A stretch of 64,000 bases of DNA, taken from NCBI GenBank assembly GCA_965205735.1, contig OZ242179.1, positions 434,001 through 498,000 of the forward strand. Direction: 5' to 3'. The notes under the pieces were generated by a model, which saw nothing but the letters and a program-made list of their open reading frames with translations, made no database searches and had not been told where the DNA came from. The position numbers were made by a program, and so were the translations under genes. Within the stretch, counting starts at the first letter, position 1; the number at the start of each line of letters is the position of its first letter. Below are positions 9,033 through 18,877 of this stretch, piece after piece. Source of the DNA: VXNE01 sp965205735 (lineage in GTDB: Bacteria > Pseudomonadota > Gammaproteobacteria > Pseudomonadales > Azotimanducaceae).

Positions 9033-12000
9033 GTGAACGATGGGTACGCGGTAGCGGCGCACAAACGGGGTTCGTGTCGGGGAGGCTCCAGCCTGGTCGA
9101 CCAGGACGAGTTCGGTCATCGCCGCCGCTCTCCGCGGCCGACATTGTGTGCGCCTCTCGTTCTGCTGTGGCTACTTTTCGCCACAGCTCCGTTGGCCTGG
9201 GGACAGGGCGGCGGTGATCTCGAGGAAGTCGATATACCGGACGCCCGCCTTCGTGCCGTCATCGCGTCCGCATTGGGCAAGAGGCGGGACGAAGCAATTA
9301 CCTCGGCCGAGATGGCCACCTTGACTCGGGTAAGTGGCGTGAATCACGGCATCGTGTCGCTTTCCGGTCTTGAGTTCGCAACGAACCTCACGAGCCTGAC
9401 TTTGACGTTTAACCGAATCGTCGATATCTCTCCCCTGGCGGGCTTGGCTCGCTTGACGGAACTCGACCTCCGCGGCAACAAGATCGAGGATGTCACGTCC
9501 CTCGCCAACCTGGCCGATCTGATGCGACTGTCTGTTCAGGACAACCTGATTTCAGATGTTTCGCCTATGGGCGGCTTGGCCAACCTCACAACCCTGGATG
9601 TTGGTGGAAACGAAATCACCAATATCTCGCCCTTGGCCGACCTTGCCAACCTGGAGTGGCTGAACTTGCAGAGCAACCCTCTGGACGCCGAGTCTGTCGA
9701 TGTTCACATCCCGAAACTTCAGGACGCGGGGGTCGACGTGCTGTTCTGGGACGATCATGGAGACCTTTTGTCAACGGCGACGCCCCTTGTTCTTGGTACG
9801 ACTGCGACCGGCAAGATCGATCCGCACTACGATGTGGACTATTTTCGCCTGGAGATCCGCGAAGCGGCTGATGTGGGCGTATTCGTTTCCGGCGGATATC
9901 TTCGCGTCCGGTTGGTCGACGACGTGGACAGGGAACTTGGAAGTTGGAATGGCGATCGCTCCGGAGTTCTCCTCCGTCGTCGTCTCGATCCTGGTGTCTA
10001 TTTCGTCGAACTGAGCACGGGCCACACCGTGGACTACCTGGTTGGGGCCGTAGTAGACGTCGTTATCGATATCCCGGACCCGAATCTCCGTACTTTTGTT
10101 GAGCAGAGTCTGGGGAAGACATCGGGGGCAGCGATCTCCTCGGGGGAAATAGCTGCGTTTTTTGGTCGAGTGGCCGCACCCAACAGACGCATACGCGATT
10201 TGACCGGGCTCGAGTTCGCGATCGGCCTAAGCGAAATCTGGCTCTGGGAGAACGAGATATCGGACATTTCTGCGCTTTCTGGCTTGACCAACCTTCGAGT
10301 CGTGATTCTCGCCGACAATGCCATCACTGACGTCTCACCGTTAGCGGGCTTGACCGGCATTGTCAGACTCGAGCTTGACGCCAACGAAATCGCCGATGTC
10401 TCGTCCCTTGCGAATCTCACCAGACTGACGACGCTGAGTCTCGGCGGCAACAATATCGAGGATATCTCGGCCTTGACGAACCTGACTGGCCTGGAGCGAC
10501 TCGATCTGCGGAACAACCCGTTGAGTGCCGAGTCAATCGACGTTCACATACCGGCCCTTGAAGCGAACGGCGTAGTGGTCCTGGCGCTTGGCGACGATCA
10601 TGGCGACTCGCCGTCAACGGCGACCCCCATTGTTCTGGACGAAGTTGTCCTTGGTGAGATCGATCCGTATTTCGACGAGGACTACTTTCGCCTGGAGATT
10701 GAAGCGGCGGCAAATGTCGACATCTTCTCCACGGGCAGGGCAACCACGGATGGTCGTCTGCTTGACCAGAATGGCACTGAACTGGCGCGAGACAACACCG
10801 AGCGCGAAAGTGCGAACTTCCTTATTCGCCGATATCTCGTCCCGGGCGTGTACTACGTGGTAGTAGGCGCGTTCGGGAACGAGCGCAAATACCGGTTGCA
10901 TACGGCGGTCGACGCCATCGATGTCGATTTTCCGGACTCCAAACTTCGCGCGGTGATCGAGGAGGCCTTGGTCAAGCGGCCGGGGGAAGCCATCTCCTCT
11001 GCCGAGATGGCCACCTTGACGGAGCTGAATACCAGGTTCAGGACCGGCGTCACTGATTTGACGGGTCTTGAGTTCGCCACGAGCCTCACCTCGCTCCGCC
11101 TTGCCGGCGGCGAGATCGAGGACCTGTCCCCTCTGTCGGGCCTGACCAGCCTGAAACGACTGGTACTCATTAACCACAATATCGTGAATCTGTCTCCCCT
11201 TTCAGGCCTGGCAGATCTCGATGTATTGACCCTCACCAGCAATGAGATCGTAGACATTTCATCCCTTTCAGACCTCGTGTCGCTAACGCACCTGCGTCTC
11301 GAAGACAATCGGATTGCGGATATTTCCGGACTGAGACACCTGACCAGCCTGAGGGTGCTGAATCTCGGCGGTAACAAAATCGAGGATATCTCCCCGTTGA
11401 CAAGCCTGACCAATCTGAAGTGGTTGAACGTTAGGAACAACCCATTGAACGCGGAGTCTATCGACATCCATATCCCGGCCCTGGAAGCCAAGGAAGTAGT
11501 AGTTGCCCCGCTTGATGACAAGCACGGGGACTTGAGACAGAGCGCAACGGATTTGGTCCTTGGCGACACGCTGCGAGGCGAGATTGATCCCTACTACGAT
11601 GAGGACTATTTCCGGATGGACATCGGAGAAGTCACGGAGACGGCCATCGTTGTGGGCGGGCGTTCTTCGGGTGTCCGGGCCATCGTTCGTTTGCTCGATG
11701 CAGAGGGTATCGAAATTGAGGGTAGCAATGACGATGAGACCCGCGACCATGTGTTCATCCAGCGGCGACTCGTCCCGGGCGTTTACTTCGTGGAGGTCCG
11801 AGTAGAGCTTCAAGCCGACAACGCGGTTCTGCCATACGAATACTCGGTCAGCGCGTTCGAGGTTGTCGAAGTAAACATCCCGGACGCCAACCTCCGTCGC
11901 GATATCGAGCGCGCGTTGCGCAAGGCGCCAGACGAATCGATCACCTCAGCGGATATGGCCACGTTTACGCAGCTGCGGGCCGGCCACTCGGACGTTGCTG

Positions 12001-15000
12001 ATCTGACCGGTCTCGAGTTTGCCATCAGACTGACGCGGGTGTTTCTCCACAACAACATGATCGAAGACCTATCGCCCCTGGCGAGTCTGACTAGCCTGAA
12101 TTATCTGTTCATTTCGAACAACGAAATCGTGGATCTCTCGCCCCTGGCGGGGCTGACTCGTTTGTCGGAGTTGTATCTTGGGGACAACCGAATCGTCGAC
12201 ATTTCGCCGCTGGCGGGACTGACTAGCCTGAATCATCTGGTCATTTTGCATAACCGAGTCGTGGATCTCTCGCCACTGAAGGGCCTGACCAATCTGGTCG
12301 CGTTGTATCTCAACCGCAACGATATCGCGGACCTTTCTCCGCTGGTGCGCCTGATCGGCCTGCAAGTCCTGCACCTGCGGGAGAACGAGGTCGCGGACCT
12401 CGCGCCTCTGGCGGGCTTGACCAAACTCATGGATCTTGACCTTTCGGGGAACAACATCACGGATCTCTCACCTCTTTCGGGATTGACAAAGCTCCGGCAA
12501 TTGCGTCTCGAAGAGAACCAGATCGTCGACATCTCGGCCCTGGGGAACAACACCAAGCTGTTGTATCTGCACCTTGGTGGCAACGAGATCACGGACCTGA
12601 CCCCAATGACCACACTAACACGGCTCCTTCAACTCCATGTTCACAACAATCCACTGAACGCTGAATCGATTACCCTGATTCAGGATCTCCGAAGTAGGGA
12701 TATCTTCGTGCGGTTCCGTGACGACCATGGAAACCTGCGAGAGACGGCGACGCTCCTTGCCGTGGGAGACACTGTATACGGCGCAATCGAACCGCACTAC
12801 GACGAGGACTTTTTTCGGCTGGACATCACGCGCACGACCGAGGCGATCATTTCCATGACAATGAATTTCTGGTGCACCGCCATTCTGACAGACGAGGCGG
12901 GCCGCTTTATTCAACTGGTGGCCGGTGACTCGCAGCTTCTCATGCAGCAACGGCTCGCTTCCGGCACGTACTACTTGAAGGTGACGTCTGAGCAGGCCAG
13001 CAGCTATTCGATTGCCGCAGCTGAGCGGGTCGACATTCCGGACGCGAACCTCCGCCAAAAGGTCAGGCAGGCCCTGCGTAAGCCGGCAATTCTAGAGATC
13101 ACCTCCGTTGAGATGGCCTCCCTGGAGGAACTGAATGCGGGCGAAGCAGGGATTGCCGATCTGACGGGGCTTGAGTTCGCCACAGGCCTCACGCACCTGT
13201 ACCTGGAACACAATCAGATCTCGGACATCTTATCCCTTGCAGGACTGACCAACCTCACCCATTTGAACCTGTCGGACAATGCAATTGTTGACATCTCGCC
13301 GCTTGCGGGCCTTACGAACCTGGAGTGGCTGCGCCTTTCCAACAACGGGATCGTGGACATCTCGCCCCTGGAGGGCCTCACCAAGCTCGCGTCGGTTGGT
13401 CTTTGGAACAACAAAGTCTCGGACGTTTCGCCGCTTGCGGGTCTGATGAACCTGACAGGGTTGGACCTTCGTCAAAACAAAATCGTCGATGTTTCCCCAC
13501 TTGGGGGCCTTACCCGCCTGTGGTGGCTTTACCTCGCCGACAACCTGATCACCGATATCTCGCCCCTGGTACAACTGAGCCGTTTTGAGTTGGAGCGGCT
13601 GGATCTGCGACGCAATCCGCTGAGTGGCGAATCCACTCGGGTCCACGTTCCTGTGCTCACGGAGCGCGGGATTTCGGTAGCACTGAACGACGAGCACGGC
13701 GAGAGTCTGGAATCAGCGACCACGCTACGTCTTGGTGATCTGGTGCCGGGCGAACTTAACCCGACCTATGACAGGGACTATTTCCTCCTGGAGATGGTCG
13801 GTGCCGCAGATGTGGCGATTTTCTCGACAGGCGCCGTCAACACTACGGGGCGCCTATTCGACGCAACGGGCAAGGAGCTTGTATTCAGCCGGGAGGGCGG
13901 TTCCCGAAGCAACTTCCTAATCCGCCGCCGGCTGGAGCCTGGCACCTACTATGTGGAGGTCAGCGTGGACGTCTTCTCACAATATAGCCATCGGATTGGC
14001 GAATACGCGATCGGCGCCATGGAGGATGTGGAGATCGATATGCCGGACGCCAACCTTCGCGCCGCGATCTATCAAGCACTGCGGGGAGCAGCGATTAATA
14101 CAGCCAACATCATAAAGTTGGACTATCTGAGGGCATCGAACGCCGGCATTGCGGATCTGTCGGGGCTTGACTTCGCAAAGAGTCTTGTCGTTTTGATTCT
14201 CAACGAAAACTTGATCACGGATATCGCTCCGCTAGTCGACCTGCCCAACCTGGAATTCCTGGATCTACGCCGCAATCCGCTAAGCACCGAGTCCCTCAAT
14301 ACGCACCTCCCGGCCCTCGTGCGTCGGGGCGTTGGTGTGGTACTGCACGACTTTCATGGAGACACGCGGGAGATGGCGACACCCCTGGCCCTTGGGGGAA
14401 AGGCACGGGGGATAGTCAACCCGTCTTACGATAGGGACTATTTCCGCCTGGAGATCGGGCACAGGACGAAGGTGACGGTGTTCACGACCAGCCGAATCGA
14501 CACGTACGGGTACCTGCGCGACGAGGCTGGCTGGCAACTCGCACAAAGCAGAGACGACGGCGACGACAACAACTTCCGCATTCAGCGCGTTCTCGAACCC
14601 GGCGTCTACTACGTCGAGGTAGGCGGGCAAAGTATTTCTCGTATTTCAGTGGGCCCATATGTCCTTCACGCCGAAGCGACTCCTGTAACGCCGCCACCGA
14701 GCGTCCGTGCCGAGACAGATAAGAACATCCTGACCGTCGATTGGGGAGCCATGCCAGGTGCGGGCGTTACTGGTTACCGAGTCATCGCCACGCCCGTGGA
14801 TGGCGGCGAGTCCCTGACCTGCGAGGTCGCTGCCGATCAGACACGCTGCATCTTCGAGGGAGTACCGAAGGATGTCGTGTACAACGTAACCGTGCAAGCT
14901 ATTGGCAGCGGTGGTGCGGGGCCCGTAGCGACGGTCGTTTCGGAAAAGGCGGAGGTTTTAAGGTCCATGTGGCGGGGCTGGCGGCTCGATATCTTGCACC

Positions 15001-15056
15001 AGGCCGCAGAGAGCGCTGAATCCGAAGAGACAGCGGCTCCTGCGGGTAACCAATAA
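9033..15056 (+). CDS. Giant exported LRR / PPC-like six-module protein with FN3-like end
   Basis: About 2,007 residues. A basic N-terminal stretch is followed by the hydrophobic run LVLLWLLFATAPLAWG and a likely signal-peptidase site. The body is six tandem modules starting near 9226, 10060, 10918, 11861, 13027 and 14023. Each opens with an IPDANLR-type cap helix and a GLEFA entry. Then come 22-residue SDS22/internalin-like leucine-rich repeats: 5, 5, 6, 10, 7 and 2 repeats, 35 by my count. Each module closes with a beta domain resembling bacterial pre-peptidase C-terminal (PPC) domains, marked by DDHGD, a YDEDYFRLEI-like segment and PGVYYVEV. A fibronectin-III-like domain (about 14680-14960) and a tail with no LPXTG signal end it. 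The start is uncertain: GTG 9033 is chosen because it is the nearest upstream start that keeps the signal peptide. A surface or secreted adhesin role is inference. Confidence 0.85.
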   Translation: MNDGYAVAAHKRGSCRGGSSLVDQDEFGHRRRSPRPTLCAPLVLLWLLFATAPLAWGQGGGDLEEVDIPDARLRAVIASALGKRRDEAITSAEMATLTRVSGVNHGIVSLSGLEFATNLTSLTLTFNRIVDISPLAGLARLTELDLRGNKIEDVTSLANLADLMRLSVQDNLISDVSPMGGLANLTTLDVGGNEITNISPLADLANLEWLNLQSNPLDAESVDVHIPKLQDAGVDVLFWDDHGDLLSTATPLVLGTTATGKIDPHYDVDYFRLEIREAADVGVFVSGGYLRVRLVDDVDRELGSWNGDRSGVLLRRRLDPGVYFVELSTGHTVDYLVGAVVDVVIDIPDPNLRTFVEQSLGKTSGAAISSGEIAAFFGRVAAPNRRIRDLTGLEFAIGLSEIWLWENEISDISALSGLTNLRVVILADNAITDVSPLAGLTGIVRLELDANEIADVSSLANLTRLTTLSLGGNNIEDISALTNLTGLERLDLRNNPLSAESIDVHIPALEANGVVVLALGDDHGDSPSTATPIVLDEVVLGEIDPYFDEDYFRLEIEAAANVDIFSTGRATTDGRLLDQNGTELARDNTERESANFLIRRYLVPGVYYVVVGAFGNERKYRLHTAVDAIDVDFPDSKLRAVIEEALVKRPGEAISSAEMATLTELNTRFRTGVTDLTGLEFATSLTSLRLAGGEIEDLSPLSGLTSLKRLVLINHNIVNLSPLSGLADLDVLTLTSNEIVDISSLSDLVSLTHLRLEDNRIADISGLRHLTSLRVLNLGGNKIEDISPLTSLTNLKWLNVRNNPLNAESIDIHIPALEAKEVVVAPLDDKHGDLRQSATDLVLGDTLRGEIDPYYDEDYFRMDIGEVTETAIVVGGRSSGVRAIVRLLDAEGIEIEGSNDDETRDHVFIQRRLVPGVYFVEVRVELQADNAVLPYEYSVSAFEVVEVNIPDANLRRDIERALRKAPDESITSADMATFTQLRAGHSDVADLTGLEFAIRLTRVFLHNNMIEDLSPLASLTSLNYLFISNNEIVDLSPLAGLTRLSELYLGDNRIVDISPLAGLTSLNHLVILHNRVVDLSPLKGLTNLVALYLNRNDIADLSPLVRLIGLQVLHLRENEVADLAPLAGLTKLMDLDLSGNNITDLSPLSGLTKLRQLRLEENQIVDISALGNNTKLLYLHLGGNEITDLTPMTTLTRLLQLHVHNNPLNAESITLIQDLRSRDIFVRFRDDHGNLRETATLLAVGDTVYGAIEPHYDEDFFRLDITRTTEAIISMTMNFWCTAILTDEAGRFIQLVAGDSQLLMQQRLASGTYYLKVTSEQASSYSIAAAERVDIPDANLRQKVRQALRKPAILEITSVEMASLEELNAGEAGIADLTGLEFATGLTHLYLEHNQISDILSLAGLTNLTHLNLSDNAIVDISPLAGLTNLEWLRLSNNGIVDISPLEGLTKLASVGLWNNKVSDVSPLAGLMNLTGLDLRQNKIVDVSPLGGLTRLWWLYLADNLITDISPLVQLSRFELERLDLRRNPLSGESTRVHVPVLTERGISVALNDEHGESLESATTLRLGDLVPGELNPTYDRDYFLLEMVGAADVAIFSTGAVNTTGRLFDATGKELVFSREGGSRSNFLIRRRLEPGTYYVEVSVDVFSQYSHRIGEYAIGAMEDVEIDMPDANLRAAIYQALRGAAINTANIIKLDYLRASNAGIADLSGLDFAKSLVVLILNENLITDIAPLVDLPNLEFLDLRRNPLSTESLNTHLPALVRRGVGVVLHDFHGDTREMATPLALGGKARGIVNPSYDRDYFRLEIGHRTKVTVFTTSRIDTYGYLRDEAGWQLAQSRDDGDDNNFRIQRVLEPGVYYVEVGGQSISRISVGPYVLHAEATPVTPPPSVRAETDKNILTVDWGAMPGAGVTGYRVIATPVDGGESLTCEVAADQTRCIFEGVPKDVVYNVTVQAIGSGGAGPVATVVSEKAEVLRSMWRGWRLDILHQAAESAESEETAAPAGNQ

Positions 15057-15958
15057 TGGGAATAGAGATTCCCTTCCGCCGCGAACTACGCTTCGAATAC
15101 GGCGAAGTCGCCGAGTTGTCAACGAACATCCGGCGCGTCATTGCAAACAATCCCGGTCCGTTCACGCTGTACGGTACTGGAACCTACATCCTGGGTCGGG
15201 GCAACGTGGCGGTCATAGACCCGGGTCCGCCGGATCCCAAGCATATCGATGCCATAAAGGCTGCGACGGAGGGGGAGCGCATCACGCATGTGCTGGTGAC
15301 TCATACCCATATGGATCACTCGCCTGGATGCCGGCTGCTGCGCGAGGCGACGGATGCGGACACCTACGGATATGGACCCCACGGCGCGGGCAAGATCGAA
15401 CAGGGCGTGCCGGTGGAGGAGGGCGGCGACATGGACTTCGCGCCGGACGTCAAGGTGGCGGACGGCGACGTCATCGAGGGCGACGGCTGGTCGGTGGAGT
15501 GCGTGTATACGCCGGGACACACGTCCAACCACATCTGTTACCAACTGCGCGAAGAGCGGGCGTTGTTCACCGGCGATCACGTCATGGGCTGGTCTACCAG
15601 CATCGTGTCGCCGCCGGATGGTGACATGAAAAGCTACATGGCAAGCCTGCGCCGCCTGCTTGAACGCAACGACAGCGTCTATTGGCCCACCCACGGGCCG
15701 GCGATCACACGACCCAAACCGCACGTGGAAGCATTCATCGCCCATCGGCTCGAACGCGAGGCCGAAATTCGCGCCTGTCTTGCGCGCGGCATCGAGACGA
15801 TCCAGGAGATGGTGCCGATCATGTACACCGAGTTGCCGGAATTCATGTACCCGGCCGCAGCGCGAAGCGTCTTGGCTGCGATGCTCTACATGGTCGAACG
15901 CGGCGAAGTGCGTTGCGACGGCGAGATCGCCCCGGATGCGGCTTACAGCCTCAGCTAG
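15056..15958 (+). CDS. MBL-fold metallohydrolase, LACTB2-like
   Basis: A 300-residue metallo-beta-lactamase-fold hydrolase. The metal ligands are visible: THTHMDH at 82-88, TPGHTSNH, TGDHVMGW, and a late histidine in WPTHGP. The C-terminal third resembles the small winged-helix domain of LACTB2-like proteins; members include nucleases and thioesterase-like enzymes, so the substrate is open. There is no signal peptide. Its ATG shares one base with the TAA of the giant LRR gene (TAATG), so translation is probably coupled even though one product is exported and the other cytoplasmic. Its TAG overlaps the convergent kinase stop. Confidence 0.88.
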   Translation: MGIEIPFRRELRFEYGEVAELSTNIRRVIANNPGPFTLYGTGTYILGRGNVAVIDPGPPDPKHIDAIKAATEGERITHVLVTHTHMDHSPGCRLLREATDADTYGYGPHGAGKIEQGVPVEEGGDMDFAPDVKVADGDVIEGDGWSVECVYTPGHTSNHICYQLREERALFTGDHVMGWSTSIVSPPDGDMKSYMASLRRLLERNDSVYWPTHGPAITRPKPHVEAFIAHRLEREAEIRACLARGIETIQEMVPIMYTELPEFMYPAAARSVLAAMLYMVERGEVRCDGEIAPDAAYSLS

Positions 15959-18072
15959 TTGGTCCTCGCCGCCCGCAGTTCCTCGTTCGCGGCGACTGAA
16001 GAGACCAGCGGCAGCCGCACCATGACGGCGACCCCGGAGCCGTCCGCCAGATTGGCTGCGCGCACCGTTCCGCCGTGGTATTCGGCGATCACACGCACGA
16101 CGTACAGGCCCAAGCCGAAATGCAGTCGGCTTTGCGGGCCGCGGTGGCTGGCGATGGATTCAAATAGCGACTCGCCGTCCATGGGAGGCAGAACCGGCCC
16201 CCGATTGGCCACCGTAATTTGCAGCGCGTCTCCATAGTCGTCCAACTGCACCTTGATGGGGCTGCCCGGATGGTGGAAGTCGACGGCGTTGTCGATGATT
16301 TTGTCCAGGAGTTGTTCGACCCTGAAGTCGGCGATCCGCGCGAGTAGCGGATGGGAGACGCCGCGGAATACGATCTCCCGGTGTTTCTGGGTCGTCTTCA
16401 GGTTGCCGACGTAGCGCTCGAGGAACTGTTGCATGTCGATGACCTCAAGTTCCTCCGCCTGCAGCGAATCCTCCAGGTTGGCGGCATCGGCCAGGTTCTG
16501 CACGATGGAGCCGATCAGCATGACCCCGCGTTTGGCGCTGGCCAGATATTTGCTCGCGCCGGAGGGGCTCTCGTGTTCCAGGTGTTGCAGCGAAGTGCTC
16601 AGCGTATTGAGCGGATTGTTGATCTCGTGGCGGAGCGTGCGCGGCATGTTCTCCAGGAACGTGTTGTGCTGGTGCAAGCGCGTCAAGACGTTGGACACGC
16701 TGCGCGACAGGTCGCCGATCTCATCGCCGGCACCGCGTTCGGCTCTCAGCGACAACGTTCGTAGTCGTCCGTACTCATCGATCGCCGCCGCCGCCTCGCG
16801 ACGCAGGTTGCGTATCCGCCATGCAAGTCGGGCCGAGAACGCAAACAACGCCAGGAATACGAACAACAGGATCAAGGCGGAGACAAGCATCACCCGTTCG
16901 ATCGCCTCGTATTGGAACGCCAGAATCTCGTCCATGTCCTGTTCGACCAGCACGGTGCCGAGAATGTCGTCGTTCGAAACGATGGGATACGCCGCGGTGA
17001 TGATCTCGACGCCGTTCTCCAACGTGCGCGACAGCGCGATCGGTCCGCCTTCCAGCGAGGCGTCAATGACCTCCTCGACGGTTCCCGCTTCCGGGACGGT
17101 CGATGAGAATCTGCGAATCCACTCGCCGATCTTGTAGATCCAGTCGGATTCGTCCCGCCGCTTGCCCGCGATGGTGTGGCTGCCGGTTTCGGCGCGTACC
17201 CTTCGTTCCGGATCGATGACGAGAATGCGAGAGCCCGAATAGCCTAGACCCTCGATGATATCCAACAATTCAGGCGAGCGGAGAATTACCAGGTTGAAGC
17301 TCTCCTTGCCGCCGGTCGGCAGCGTTTGCGTGATGGCGCGCATCTCGCCCGTTGGCGCATCCACGTCCGCAAAAGCGACGCCGAAATAGCGTCGAGACCC
17401 GAGCAGCGACAGCGGCAACCGAAACTCGACATCGTATCCCTGCCCGGTCTCCATCAGATAGCCCTGGATCTTCGCCGGGGCGCCGGTTTCGGCATATCGC
17501 CAGTCTTCCTGCATGCGATACGCCGTGGTGACCCCCGGGCGGGGCAGGGTGATGGTTGCGCGCCCTTCTTCGCCGTTCGTACGGATGAAGCTCAACCGTA
17601 CGTGGTCAGCGTTGTCGAGCCGTAGCGAGGAAGGTTCGCGGTACATCCTCGCGTCGTCCAGAATCTTCATGAACCCGTAGAGATAGCCGCCCCGTTCGCC
17701 GAGCACGAGGCTGAAGCTGCCGTCGCGGGCTTCGCCGTCCTCCGCGCCGAATCGTTGCATCCGGGTCTCCACTTCGCCCCAATCCTCGATCCTGCCGTCG
17801 AGACGTACAGGGCTCTCAATGGGGTGTGCGAAGAGGGGTTCGTAGTCCTCGAGGCTGACGGGTAGATCGTTGAACAGGTCCGCCCGGGCATTGAAGAGGG
17901 TGGAGATCCCCTCGGCGGTAAGCAACTGCGCGTGGGACTGGCCCTGGATCAGGAGTCGTTCCATCTCCGCCAGTTGGAGATACGACAGGTAGGGCAGCGC
18001 CAGCACGCCGAGCGCCAGCAGCAGCAGTTTTGTGCGCAGGCGCGGACCCCGGAACCTGGATCCGATCTTCAT
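15955..18072 (-). CDS. Membrane sensor histidine kinase, PdsS-like
   Basis: A 705-residue inner-membrane kinase. TM1 spans about 14-31. A large periplasmic part includes a CBM9/DOMON-like stretch (PVRLDGRIEDWGEVE ... LRLDNADHVRLSF) and a later sensor region. TM2 lies near 395-420, followed by a HAMP-like linker. The phosphoacceptor box reads LRHEINNPLN, and the ATPase domain has the DKIIDNAVDFH N-box and HFGLGLYVVR G-box. The architecture and length recall the proteobacterial 'dedicated sortase system' kinase family, but no sortase or sortase target is in this window. Its ATG overlaps the regulator stop by 4 bp (ATGA). Confidence 0.85.
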   Translation of the reverse strand: MKIGSRFRGPRLRTKLLLLALGVLALPYLSYLQLAEMERLLIQGQSHAQLLTAEGISTLFNARADLFNDLPVSLEDYEPLFAHPIESPVRLDGRIEDWGEVETRMQRFGAEDGEARDGSFSLVLGERGGYLYGFMKILDDARMYREPSSLRLDNADHVRLSFIRTNGEEGRATITLPRPGVTTAYRMQEDWRYAETGAPAKIQGYLMETGQGYDVEFRLPLSLLGSRRYFGVAFADVDAPTGEMRAITQTLPTGGKESFNLVILRSPELLDIIEGLGYSGSRILVIDPERRVRAETGSHTIAGKRRDESDWIYKIGEWIRRFSSTVPEAGTVEEVIDASLEGGPIALSRTLENGVEIITAAYPIVSNDDILGTVLVEQDMDEILAFQYEAIERVMLVSALILLFVFLALFAFSARLAWRIRNLRREAAAAIDEYGRLRTLSLRAERGAGDEIGDLSRSVSNVLTRLHQHNTFLENMPRTLRHEINNPLNTLSTSLQHLEHESPSGASKYLASAKRGVMLIGSIVQNLADAANLEDSLQAEELEVIDMQQFLERYVGNLKTTQKHREIVFRGVSHPLLARIADFRVEQLLDKIIDNAVDFHHPGSPIKVQLDDYGDALQITVANRGPVLPPMDGESLFESIASHRGPQSRLHFGLGLYVVRVIAEYHGGTVRAANLADGSGVAVMVRLPLVSSVAANEELRAARTN

Positions 18073-18770
18073 GTTACGGACCAGCGATAGCCGAAGCCGT
18101 ACTCGCTCTTGATGCAGGCGAACTGCGGATCGACTTTCTGGAACTTCCTGCGAATGTTCCGCATGTGCGTGTTGATGGTGTTGTTCGTGACGAAACTCTG
18201 CATGGTAGCGTCCATCAGCGTTTCATAGCTCACGGCGTGTCCCGGACGGCGGACCAGCTTCGCCAGCATGCGGAACTCCGTGCCCGACAGGTTGATGCGC
18301 TGACCCTTCCACGAGACGAGCAGGGCGTCCTGATCCAAGTCGAGCTCGCCGAATTGTCGGCCGCGGTCCGACGTGTTCGCCTGGTTCGTTGTTCGCACTT
18401 CGTCTATGCGCAGGAGCGAGGAGATGCGCTCGGCCAGGTAATCGAGGGAAATGGGTTTCGGCAGGTAGTCCCACGCGCCGAGCCGCAACCCCGAAATCTT
18501 GTCGATCTCATCGATCCGTTCCGTAAGGAAGATGACGGGCAGTGACGGCGCGCGGGTGAGCAAATCGCGGCAAAGCTGGAAGCCGGCATCGACTTCGTTG
18601 CCGAGCACGATGTCGAGAATCACGAGATCCGGTAGTTGCCGTTCAAATCCGGCCAGAGCCATCCCGCGGCTGGCGTATTCGGTGACTTCGTAACCCTTCG
18701 CGGTGATCGCGTCCGCGTAGTTGGCACGCTGATCGGGATCATCCTCGACGATGGCAATGGTCTTTGTCAT
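18069..18770 (-). CDS. Response regulator, OmpR/PhoB family, PdsR-like
   Basis: A 233-residue regulator with a receiver domain: acidic pair E9-D10-D11, phospho-acceptor D53 in VILDIVLG, and Lys105 in YLPKPIS. A C-terminal winged helix follows (GQRINLSGTEFRMLAKLV ... NTINTHMRNIRRKF ... YGFGYRW). Start ATG 18770 gives MTKTIAIVEDD; a longer reading adds nine residues. It is the first gene of a two-gene operon with the kinase. Its target promoter is unknown; the convergent LRR gene is a candidate by proximity only. Confidence 0.92.
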   Translation of the reverse strand: MTKTIAIVEDDPDQRANYADAITAKGYEVTEYASRGMALAGFERQLPDLVILDIVLGNEVDAGFQLCRDLLTRAPSLPVIFLTERIDEIDKISGLRLGAWDYLPKPISLDYLAERISSLLRIDEVRTTNQANTSDRGRQFGELDLDQDALLVSWKGQRINLSGTEFRMLAKLVRRPGHAVSYETLMDATMQSFVTNNTINTHMRNIRRKFQKVDPQFACIKSEYGFGYRWSVT

Positions 18771-18877
18771 GACGAAATCCGCAAGCCGCTCGGGCACGAT
18801 TCTACCAAGTCGCTTGCCCAGTGACAGAAATCCGAGCCCGCACTGCGCTCACCATGCCCCTGATCTACACTTGAACG

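Noticed and set aside
9380..14260. Regular 66-bp periodicity as a possible CRISPR array or minisatellite
   Set aside because: The period is exactly 22 codons of leucine-rich repeat; the units diverge at the DNA level and have no spacer pattern.
15955..18770. A complete dedicated sortase system
   Set aside because: Only the regulator pair resembles that system; no sortase or LPXTG-like target is visible in the window.
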